From positions 1-13,084 of the forward strand of contig JAHDGN010000053.1 of assembly GCA_020627645.1 (NCBI GenBank): a stretch of DNA of 13,084 bases, given 5' to 3'. Below, piece after piece: positions 1 to 6,071 of this stretch (position 1 is the first letter of the stretch; every line of letters starts with the position of its first letter). The notes under the pieces are model-generated. The model saw nothing but the letters and a program-made list of their open reading frames with translations, was not told the DNA's origin and made no database searches. The DNA comes from Akkermansiaceae bacterium. Its GTDB lineage: Bacteria; Verrucomicrobiota; Verrucomicrobiia; Verrucomicrobiales; Akkermansiaceae. The position numbers and the translations under genes were made by a program.

Positions 1-92
1 TTTTTGTCCAGTGATTTGCTAGGGTGTCTCAAGCAAAAAATGCTTTTGTTTGGTTGGCTAAGGGTTGTGTGGTAGGGACGAGTTTTTAATTC

Positions 93-1955
93 TCATTTTT
101 CGTGTGAGGGGTCGTAGAAGATTTTGACATCTGCCTTTTTGGTTCCGAGGAGTTCTTGGGCGCGGAGCAGGGCGTCACGGGTCGAGATGTTTGGGTTGCT
201 TGGGGCGTAAAAGAAGAGATTGGTTTCGCCTTCTTCGCGACGGCATCCTTTTTGGAGAGTGCGAAGGACGCCAGAGCTCTTAAGGACTTTGTAGACGTCT
301 CGAGTGGCTCCAGAAATGATGACGTGTCTTTCTTTTGATCGGACAAATCGAATGAGGTCGCGAAGAGCCATGACGGAGGTGGCGTCGAGGTGATAGGCAT
401 TTTTTAGCCGGAGAATGATGACTTTGATGTTGGGGTCGACGACGAGGCGTTGGACTTGAGTGCGAAAGAGTTCGGCTGCTCCGAAGAAAAGGGCGCCTTC
501 GACATGGACGATGGAAATGGCGGGGTTGGGGCGTTTTTGTTTTTCGCCGAGTTCGAGAAGTTCGCCATCGTCTGAGACTTGGTATTCGACGAGGTGAGGT
601 TTAGAGACTTTTCGGAGGAAGAGGAAGATGGAAAGGGAGACTCCGATGAAAATGGCGATGTAGAGGGGGAAGATGAGAGCTGTGAGGAAGGTGAAGATGA
701 GGACTCCGGCGTCTTCTGGGGTAGAGCGGAGGCAGATTTGGATATTTTTCCATTTCACGAGGGAAGCTGCGACGGCGATGACGAGCCCGGCGAGGGCGGT
801 TTTGGGAATGTATGAGACTGGATTTGGATTGAGGGAGGCGAGGAGGAAGAGACCTACGAGGCAAAAGATGCCGGAGAGGATGGATGAGAGGGGTGTGCGC
901 GCACCGGACTCAAAATTGAGGGCCGAGCGGGTGAGGGAGCCGGAGGCGGGCATGGCGGCGGTGAAGGCCGAGGCAACGTTGGCCATGCCGACGGAGAGCA
1001 TGTCTTGGTTAATTTCGGGGCGACGGCCAGTGCGTGAGGCGATGGATTTGGCCATGACAGTATTTTCAAGAGAGGCGAGGAAAGCGATGGCGACTGCCAC
1101 TCCGAGGAGGGAGGAGATATCGTTGAGGAGCCCGGCCGAAGTGGGGGTTGGGAGGCGAAAGGTCAGGTCGGCTAGGGCGAAAGAGCCGAAGGTGGGAACG
1201 GCAGCGGCCCAAGCACTAGAAGATGTGGCGAGAAGGGTCGAGATGATGGTTGCGAGTGTCAGGGAAAGGGCGAAATTGGGGAACGCGGGGAGATGTTTGG
1301 AAAGTGCTAAATAGAGAGTCAAAGTGCCAAGACCAAGGAGAGCGGGTTGCCAGAGGTAGTTGGCGTGAGTTTTGCTGAGTTCGGAGAACATTCCGAAAAA
1401 GTTGCTCGAAGGTTCGACGACATCGGCAACACCAAATAGGTGTTTGCCTTGATTGATCATGATGAGAAAAGCGGCGCCTGTGATGTATCCCACGAGGACG
1501 CTTTGGGAGATGTATTGCACGAGCTCGGCTGCTTTTATCAACGCACCAATGAGGCAGGTGACCCCAACCATCAGGACAAGGAGAGGCATTAGGGTCAGTT
1601 TATCCGACATGGTATATGTCCCGGCGGCGAAAAAGGAAAAGACCATTAACGAGGTGGCGTTCGTTGGTCCAAGGATGGTGTGCTTGGAGCTGGAAAAGAT
1701 GGGGGCGATGATGGCGGCGACCATCGAACAGATGATACCGTAGACGATGGGGAGTTCGGCAATGGCGGCGTAGGCCATTCCTTGCGGGATTGCGAGTAGG
1801 GCAACGTTGAGGGCAGAGCGCAAATCTGCTCGACCTTTTTCGAGAGAGTAATTGGAGAGGTTCTTCCGGAGGGGAAAGAGAGTGATTGGGTTGGAGGCGG
1901 CCCAGTTTCGGATAGATCGGAGGGCTTGTTTGGAACCGCGCCTGAGGAAGGACAT
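93..1955 (-). CDS. SulP-family anion transporter with C-terminal STAS domain
   Basis: This encodes a 620-residue inner-membrane SulP (SLC26-type) transporter; family members carry sulfate, bicarbonate or other anions, often with H+ or Na+. The membrane part runs from about residue 45 to 450. It holds the family-typical segments IPQGMAYAAIAELP, ILGPTNATSLMV and ANVASAFTAAMPASGSLTRS. A cytoplasmic STAS domain follows, about residues 475-600, with DATS (D524) at the place where anti-sigma-antagonist proteins carry the D-S/T-S-G phosphorylation motif. The length is normal for the family. The ATG at 1955 lies 9 nt after the stop of the LptF/LptG-family gene, so the two are probably co-transcribed. 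No Shine-Dalgarno sequence is visible in that AT-rich gap. The family call is secure. The transported anion cannot be read from the sequence, and sulfate is only the default guess. Confidence 0.93.
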   Translation of the reverse strand: MSFLRRGSKQALRSIRNWAASNPITLFPLRKNLSNYSLEKGRADLRSALNVALLAIPQGMAYAAIAELPIVYGIICSMVAAIIAPIFSSSKHTILGPTNATSLMVFSFFAAGTYTMSDKLTLMPLLVLMVGVTCLIGALIKAAELVQYISQSVLVGYITGAAFLIMINQGKHLFGVADVVEPSSNFFGMFSELSKTHANYLWQPALLGLGTLTLYLALSKHLPAFPNFALSLTLATIISTLLATSSSAWAAAVPTFGSFALADLTFRLPTPTSAGLLNDISSLLGVAVAIAFLASLENTVMAKSIASRTGRRPEINQDMLSVGMANVASAFTAAMPASGSLTRSALNFESGARTPLSSILSGIFCLVGLFLLASLNPNPVSYIPKTALAGLVIAVAASLVKWKNIQICLRSTPEDAGVLIFTFLTALIFPLYIAIFIGVSLSIFLFLRKVSKPHLVEYQVSDDGELLELGEKQKRPNPAISIVHVEGALFFGAAELFRTQVQRLVVDPNIKVIILRLKNAYHLDATSVMALRDLIRFVRSKERHVIISGATRDVYKVLKSSGVLRTLQKGCRREEGETNLFFYAPSNPNISTRDALLRAQELLGTKKADVKIFYDPSHEK

Positions 1956-1964
1956 GTTATAATA

Positions 1965-3080
1965 TTATGCGCGTTTATTGGCTCGGCTAAAGAGTAAAAT
2001 GCCGAAAGCGAGACAGAAGAGGTTGGGAAGAGCTAGAAGGACGTAGCTGGTGATCATGGATTCGCCTCGGAGTTCGTCAGCCATGGTGAAGAAGAGGAAG
2101 TAGGCGACGGCGATAAAAAGGCTCCAGCCGGCACCTGATGAGGTTTTTTTTCTCTTGGAGGTGAAGCCGAGGGGGATGCCAACGAAGCAGAGCGCAAGAG
2201 GTGCGAATGAAAAGGAGATTCTATGCCACCTTTCGTACTGGTAGTAGGGAATTCTTTCTGGGGGGACTTCGGGTGGGGGATTTTTCACAAGTTGGAGAAT
2301 TTCGGCATTATCGAGGCGATTTGGCTTCAGGCGTTTCTTACGATTAACCTCGAGAGGGAAAACCCAGGGTTCGATTTTTGAGGCGAAGGTTTGTTGGGGG
2401 ATTCCGTTTTTGTCGTAGGATTCGGCCCAAACTCCTTCGAGTCGAAGTTCGAGCTTTTGTTTTTTTTGATCTGGGGTGATGGGGGCGACTTGTTTGGCGT
2501 AGATGTAGGCTCGCGGGCCTCGGTTTTGATCAGATGTGTCAATTTGGTAGGCGTGTAGGCCTCGGAGGCTTTGGTCGGGGTTTTTGGATTCGATATAAAT
2601 CCTTTGACCTTTCATTTGAGATTGCACGACACCGGGATCGAGGAGCCTGAGAGGGTCGTTCTTGAACGTTTCGACGAGAAGGGTTTTGAGTTCGTCTTTA
2701 GAGCGGGGTGCTAAGGTGGTGTTTAGGTAGAGGCAAAGAAGTGAAAGCGAGGTGGCCAGAATGAGGACTGGGGTGGCAATTCGGTAAAGGCTGAGGCCGG
2801 CGGAACGCAGGGAATTGATTTCTTGGTCTGAGGAGAGTCTGCTAAACACGAGAACCGAGGCGCTGACGATTCCCCAGGGAATGGTATAAATGAGGGAAAG
2901 GGGGAGGAATTTGAGCATAAAAATGCCAAGAAACGAGAGTGGGGCACCTTTTTCGACGAGGAGGGAGTTGATTTCCTTGAAGAGGTTGCCGAGGACGAGG
3001 ACAAAAGTGAGGATGAGGACGGCATAGAGCGCCGTTGCAAAGACCTGTTTGGTGATATATCGGTCGGTTTTGAGAGTCAT
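1965..3080 (-). CDS. LptF/LptG family LPS-export permease (YjgP/YjgQ)
   Basis: This encodes a 371-residue inner-membrane permease of the LptF/LptG family. In that family a pair of such proteins with the ATPase LptB2 extracts lipopolysaccharide from the inner membrane and hands it to LptC/LptA. The architecture fits: three N-terminal membrane helices (about residues 13-32, 48-78, 99-120), a periplasmic beta-rich domain (about 121-285), and three C-terminal helices (about 290-366). The cytoplasmic coupling segment SSDQEINSLRSAGLSLYRI follows helix 2, as in the family. I cannot tell LptF from LptG, and the second partner is not in this window. I chose the ATG at 3080 (MTLKTDRYITKQ). The frame also opens at a TTG at 3098, but that adds only six non-conserved residues. 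Neither start has a visible Shine-Dalgarno site. The gene begins 24 nt after the 3' end of the tRNA and is followed 9 nt later by the SulP gene. Confidence 0.9.
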   Translation of the reverse strand: MTLKTDRYITKQVFATALYAVLILTFVLVLGNLFKEINSLLVEKGAPLSFLGIFMLKFLPLSLIYTIPWGIVSASVLVFSRLSSDQEINSLRSAGLSLYRIATPVLILATSLSLLCLYLNTTLAPRSKDELKTLLVETFKNDPLRLLDPGVVQSQMKGQRIYIESKNPDQSLRGLHAYQIDTSDQNRGPRAYIYAKQVAPITPDQKKQKLELRLEGVWAESYDKNGIPQQTFASKIEPWVFPLEVNRKKRLKPNRLDNAEILQLVKNPPPEVPPERIPYYQYERWHRISFSFAPLALCFVGIPLGFTSKRKKTSSGAGWSLFIAVAYFLFFTMADELRGESMITSYVLLALPNLFCLAFGILLFSRANKRA

Positions 3081-3104
3081 GCCAGGTCTGGGCAGCAAGG
3101 AAAG

Positions 3105-3197
3105 TGGCGGAGAGGGAAGGAATCGAACCCACCAAGCCCTAAGTAGGCTTCAACGGTTTTGAAAACCGCGGCGACCACCAGGCACACAACACTCTCC
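3105..3197 (-). tRNA. selC: Selenocysteine-type tRNA, anticodon UCA (atypical)
   Basis: The minus strand reads a 93-nt tRNA with encoded CCA. The anticodon stem GCGGT/ACCGT closes a 7-nt loop TTTCAAA, giving anticodon UCA (plus-strand 3160-3162), which decodes UGA. A long variable arm (AAGCC/GGCTT, 7-nt loop) and the T-loop TTCGATT are present. The D-arm resembles bacterial tRNA-Sec: a 4-nt TGGT loop on a stem GTGCC/GG(T)CGC, five pairs if one U is bulged. The discriminator base is G, as in tRNA-Sec and tRNA-Ser. Oddities: there are only 12 nt between T-loop and discriminator, where E. coli selC has 13 (8+5 pairs). Acceptor pair 7 is T-C, and the T-stem has one T-T mismatch. A divergent tRNA-Sec is the best reading. 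A UGA-reading serine tRNA or a decaying copy is possible. It sits 24 nt before the LptF/LptG-family gene. Confidence 0.75.
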
Positions 3198-3203
3198 GAC
3201 GGA

Positions 3204-3231
3204 AAAATGACAGAATTGCGGAGGTAGTCAA
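3204..3231 (-). promoter_or_regulatory. Candidate sigma70-type promoter for the tRNA
   Basis: On the minus strand TTGACT (3226-3231, five of six consensus -35 bases) is followed after 16 nt by CATTTT (3204-3209), a poor -10 box. Transcription would begin close to the tRNA 5' end at 3197. The good -35 and the position directly before a structural RNA gene support it. The weak -10 keeps this tentative. The LptF/LptG-family and SulP genes could be read from the same promoter. Confidence 0.4.
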
Positions 3232-3361
3232 GGGAAGGGCTAGGGCATTGATTGGAAGTGGGGTAAGTGGGGGGACTCGGTGGTGGTGAAAAATTATTGA
3301 GAATGTCGTGTTGAATTTTTTTCTAAGCCAATGTACAGCTATTTCGTATATACTTTGTAAA

Positions 3362-4483
3362 ATGAAAAAATTGTTAGCTACTTTATTCAGTTTGTTGGCG
3401 GTGGGGGCACATGCCCAGACTGATCATTTTCCGAAGATGAAATGGAAGGAAAAGGTGACGCCCCATTTCGTGATTCGTTATGATGATGGGGGGGCGAACC
3501 CAGGACCAAAAGCGGAAGATGTTTATAAGCACTTCGATCGGCTTTTCATCGCTGGAATGAAGAAAGCAGGGGAGAATCCTGCAGCGGGAACGATTTTAAA
3601 GAAAGATTTTGATGGGAAAGAGGCTTTGACGCCCTCTGGTGAAGACGCGTCGAGGGATGGTAAGTTCAAATTGACGGTTTATTTGACCTCGAATCATCAG
3701 ACTTATATGGACTGTTTGAAGGAGGCGACGGAGGAAAACGGGTGGGATGCAGATACGATGCGGTTGAAGATCTTCGTGGCTAATTTTGCCGATCCACAAA
3801 ATAGATATTTGTTCATCTGTAAGAGACCTTCAAAGAAGTATGGGGGTGAGGGGATTGATCGAAAAAAGGATCGTGTTAAGGACGGGAACGAGGGTAAGAC
3901 GATCGAGGGGCTTTATGGAATGTACTCTTCCAAGATGATGTGGGAGCGTAAGGTGCAGGACCGGACTCACCTGGTGGTTCACCAGGCTGGCTGGATGACT
4001 CCAAAAGTTGTTGCGCGTCAGACGAACTGGCCTCTGTGGATGAAGGCCGGGTTTGGATATTACGCTGAGCACAAAATTTTGAGGAAGTGCCGCGTGCACT
4101 ATGTGGATTTCGAGGGTTTCTATGACCAGATCAACAAAGAGGATATTATCCGTGGCGGCACATTTGACATGAACAAGCCTTGGACCAGACCTTTGAAGGT
4201 TATTTGTGGTCACAAGAGAAAACCTCAAAGGGTTTCACTGTCTCAGCTCGAGGCGGCAAAGATTGCGACTCTGACTCCTGAGGAGTCCGGGTATATGTTT
4301 GGGTTAGCTTCCTTCATGGTGGGAACTCCTGAAAATGTGGCTAAGTTTGAGAAATTTCTCACGGAGATTCGCAATGGTGGAACTGCTTCGAAGAGTTTGC
4401 TCTTAGAGACTTATGGCTATCCTGATGATGAGTCTTTTGAGAAGGATTGGTATGACTTCATTTTGAGTGGCAAGTTTAAGTAA
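3362..4483 (+). CDS. Exported gluzincin-like protein lacking catalytic residues (hypothetical)
   Basis: This is a 373-residue protein of unproven function and the only plus-strand gene here. The ATG at 3362 gives a textbook Sec signal peptide, MKKLLATLFSLLAVGAHAQ, with likely cleavage after AHA or AHAQ. An upstream GTG at 3308 would place 18 unsuitable residues before it. Residues 31-115 (KVTPHFVIRYDD..., VYKHFDRLF, LTVYLTSNHQTYMDCL) and 202-236 (THLVVHQAGWM, then NWPLWMKAGFGYYAE) resemble the layout of DUF1570-like or MA-type gluzincin peptidases. There HExxH is followed by P-x-W-L-x-E-G-x-A-x-Y. Here HExxH reads H207-Q-A-G-W211 and the third ligand Glu is A229, so metal binding and catalysis should be lost. 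No Shine-Dalgarno is visible; TATACT ends 7 nt before the ATG, so the mRNA may be leaderless. A strong terminator follows. The fold assignment is inferred from motifs only. Confidence 0.85.
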   Translation: MKKLLATLFSLLAVGAHAQTDHFPKMKWKEKVTPHFVIRYDDGGANPGPKAEDVYKHFDRLFIAGMKKAGENPAAGTILKKDFDGKEALTPSGEDASRDGKFKLTVYLTSNHQTYMDCLKEATEENGWDADTMRLKIFVANFADPQNRYLFICKRPSKKYGGEGIDRKKDRVKDGNEGKTIEGLYGMYSSKMMWERKVQDRTHLVVHQAGWMTPKVVARQTNWPLWMKAGFGYYAEHKILRKCRVHYVDFEGFYDQINKEDIIRGGTFDMNKPWTRPLKVICGHKRKPQRVSLSQLEAAKIATLTPEESGYMFGLASFMVGTPENVAKFEKFLTEIRNGGTASKSLLLETYGYPDDESFEKDWYDFILSGKFK

Positions 4484-4507
4484 ACTCCAAACCAATTTAG
4501 TTTTTAG

Positions 4508-4538
4508 AGACCTTCGAGTGTATCGAAGGTCTTTTTTT
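4508..4538 (+). terminator. Rho-independent terminator after the exported-protein gene
   Basis: A perfect 10-bp stem, AGACCTTCGA/TCGAAGGTCT, with a GTGTA loop is followed by an unbroken run of T to 4538. It starts 25 nt after the stop codon at 4483. Read on the minus strand the hairpin is followed by CTAAAAAC and not by a T-run, so it should not stop transcription arriving from kptA. Confidence 0.93.
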
Positions 4539-4610
4539 GGGCTGATAGGCCAAAATCTTACGACGGTGTTCTTATGTCGTTGGCTGCTCTGTGGGTGACT
4601 TCTTTTTCAT

Positions 4611-5168
4611 TTAGGTATGAGATGAGAAGCGTCGTGTGAGGTAATCGGGGGGGACGTGGTCGGTGAGCCAAACCTGATTTTCTGACAAGTAGAATTTGAA
4701 ATGGTGCGATTCCATGAGTGAGGCGGCAACTTCGAGAATGATGGGGTTGCCATGCCGTTTTCCTACGGTGTGGGCGGTAGAGATATCTGCACTGAGGTGA
4801 ACGTGTTGGCGCGACATCTTCATGAGGCCTTCCTTTTCGATGGCTTCCATGAAGCGGGTGCAAGTTCCGTGGTAGAGGAATTCGGGTGGAGATTGGGGGG
4901 TGAGTTGGAGGTCGATATTGATCGAGTGGCCTTGAGACGCTCGGATCTTGGTTTCGTCTTCTGAGAAGGCGAAGCGGCTTTTATTGTTTTCGGCAACGAT
5001 GGTTTGAAGGGATTCAAGGGAGGTTTCTTTTTTGTGCTTGGCTAGGCAGTCGAGAAGGTCATCGACCTTAGCCCAGCCCTGGGAGTCAAGCGTCAGCCCA
5101 ATTGAAGCAGGATCGTGCCGAAGGACTAGGGAGAGGAGACGGCTGATTCGCTTTTCTTTCGGAGTCAT
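4611..5168 (-). CDS. kptA: RNA 2'-phosphotransferase (Tpt1/KptA family)
   Basis: This encodes a 185-residue cytoplasmic Tpt1/KptA enzyme. The family transfers the 2'-phosphate from an RNA 2'-phosphate, 3',5'-phosphodiester junction to NAD+, giving ADP-ribose 1'',2''-cyclic phosphate and nicotinamide. The N-terminal RNA-binding lobe opens with SRLLSLVLRHDP; R17-H18 are two of the four catalytic-site residues known in the family. R76 in KIRASQGHS and R120 in MSRQHVHLS match the other two. The NAD-binding lobe shows FLYHGT (97-102) and VHLSAD, and ends VWLTDHVPPDYL. All key residues are present at normal length, so an active enzyme is expected. The ATG at 5168 overlaps the yceH stop as ATGA, so translation is probably coupled. 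In fungi and plants this enzyme finishes tRNA splicing. Its bacterial substrate is unclear, and no RNA ligase is seen in the window. Confidence 0.95.
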   Translation of the reverse strand: MTPKEKRISRLLSLVLRHDPASIGLTLDSQGWAKVDDLLDCLAKHKKETSLESLQTIVAENNKSRFAFSEDETKIRASQGHSINIDLQLTPQSPPEFLYHGTCTRFMEAIEKEGLMKMSRQHVHLSADISTAHTVGKRHGNPIILEVAASLMESHHFKFYLSENQVWLTDHVPPDYLTRRFSSHT

Positions 5169-5845
5169 GATTGGGGATGTTCGGGTGTTTCTTCTTCGGG
5201 AATGTCCAGTTGTTTGTAGAGGTTAGAGAGTTTGGATTCGAGAGCTTCGAGGCGAGCTTCAAGAGATGGATCTGAGGCGAGTGGGGGTTCGGGGTCTGCA
5301 TTGGTTTCAAAGCGTGGGTCGGATTCGAATCCCTTTTCTCCTCCAAGAAGGTGACCGTAAGTTTTGACGCGTCGGCCACCGCCCGCGGGGAGTTCTTTGA
5401 CGAGTGGGCCGTAGGGGTAGTCGATGAAACCTTTTAAGATTTCTTCGACTTGAGAGACTTCGGTGAAGGGATGCATGCGATCGGTGCGTTGTTTGATTTC
5501 ACCTGCGGTCTGGATGCTGCGAAGGAGAAGAATCGTGAGGACAGCTTTTTCTGGAGAGGTGAGGTCGAGGATTTCGGGCAGTTGGTGTTCGTATTTTGGA
5601 ACACGGGAGCCGGAAATATGAACTTGGATGAGAATATCTTTGCGCCGTAGTGATTGGATTCCTTCTTCGATATCTTCGGTGGTGAGCTGTGTGACGGGGT
5701 GGCGGTTTGACGATTGGTTACAGGCGGATTCGATTGCTTTGGCGGTGAGTGGGTAATAGTCAGGAGTGGTGGTTTCTTTTTCGAGAACACAGCCGAGGAT
5801 GCGGGATTCGATGAAGGTAAGTTGGAGTTCGGGAAAGCGGGTCAT
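5165..5845 (-). CDS. yceH: YceH family protein (DUF480)
   Basis: This is a DUF480/YceH protein of 226 residues from the start chosen here. The family has tandem winged-helix domains and no firmly established biochemical role. Conserved segments are ESRILGCVLEKE (13-24), TPDYYPLT (27-34), ACNQSSNRHPV (41-51), a central LTILLLRSIQTAGEIKQR, and GPLVKELPAGGGRRVKTY. A glutamate-rich coiled coil, about SLEARLEALESKLSNLYKQL, ends the protein. E. coli YceH starts a few residues before the equivalent of LQLTFIESR, which favours the ATG at 5845. In-frame ATGs at 5854, 5866 and 5908 are also possible, and none has a Shine-Dalgarno site. The 5908 start lies at the loop/arm boundary of a perfect inverted repeat and would be hidden in a hairpin, another reason to prefer an internal start. 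The gene is followed by kptA with a 4-nt overlap. Confidence 0.92.
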   Translation of the reverse strand: MTRFPELQLTFIESRILGCVLEKETTTPDYYPLTAKAIESACNQSSNRHPVTQLTTEDIEEGIQSLRRKDILIQVHISGSRVPKYEHQLPEILDLTSPEKAVLTILLLRSIQTAGEIKQRTDRMHPFTEVSQVEEILKGFIDYPYGPLVKELPAGGGRRVKTYGHLLGGEKGFESDPRFETNADPEPPLASDPSLEARLEALESKLSNLYKQLDIPEEETPEHPQS

Positions 5846-5891
5846 GTCTGACATTTCGTGGAGCATAGAACGAAATTGGGAATAGGGAATG

Positions 5892-5918
5892 AAGAATCCT
5901 AAGTTCATTAGGATTCTT
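5892..5918. repeat. 11-bp perfect inverted repeat before yceH
   Basis: AAGAATCCTAA (5892-5902) and TTAGGATTCTT (5908-5918) are exact reverse complements separated by GTTCA. Two further pairs form after one G-G mismatch. No T-run follows on either strand, so it is not a standard terminator. It could be an operator for yceH-kptA, an mRNA hairpin in their leader, or one end of a small dispersed repeat that continues to the right. Confidence 0.8.
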
Positions 5919-5930
5919 GATGATACTTAT

Positions 5931-6056
5931 GTCACTTCTAGTCTCAAAACGGCGGAATGATTTTTCGAGGCTTTTACCAAAGCACTTCGCGGATCTGAGA
6001 GGGAATGGTGGCTTTCTAGAATGTGCGACGTTTGTGGTCGGTCGAGGTGCCCGCAC
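5931..6056 (+). other. Decayed W-rich ORF or dispersed-repeat remnant
   Basis: This gap between the cytochrome gene (stop at 6072) and yceH has no intact gene. On the plus strand, the frame from 5931 reads VTSSLKTAE, then TGA at 5958-5960, then FFEAFTKALRGSEREWWLS and RMCDVCGRSRCPH. The protein-like composition and the single stop suggest a once-open frame in which TGG (Trp) became TGA. It resembles short repeated hypothetical ORFs I associate with verrucomicrobial genomes, but that is memory and not a search. No start codon or ribosome site supports a gene today. Confidence 0.3.
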
Positions 6057-6071
6057 TCCTCCTTCCTCCTC

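Noticed and set aside
31..45. Small hairpin AAGCA/TGCTT left of the SulP gene as a terminator.
   Set aside because: Only five AT-rich pairs, with no T-run after it on the minus strand where it would be needed.
93..95. TGA stop of the SulP gene as a possible selenocysteine codon, given the nearby UCA tRNA.
   Set aside because: The STAS domain is already complete and the reading beyond the TGA has no conserved character.
673..1314. Long plus-strand open frame (213 codons) opposite the SulP gene.
   Set aside because: Arg/Ala/Glu-rich shadow of a well-conserved gene; no ribosome site, no recognisable motif.
3081..3098. TTG at 3098 as the LptF/LptG-family start.
   Set aside because: Adds six non-conserved residues; the ATG at 3080 fits the family N-terminus and a TTG start has no supporting ribosome site.
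5760..6056. Minus-strand 98-codon frame starting at a GTG behind a purine-rich AGGAGG stretch.
   Set aside because: It overlaps the yceH N-terminus in another frame and is the antisense of the W-rich remnant. The AGGAGG-like bases follow the cytochrome stop codon and look coincidental.
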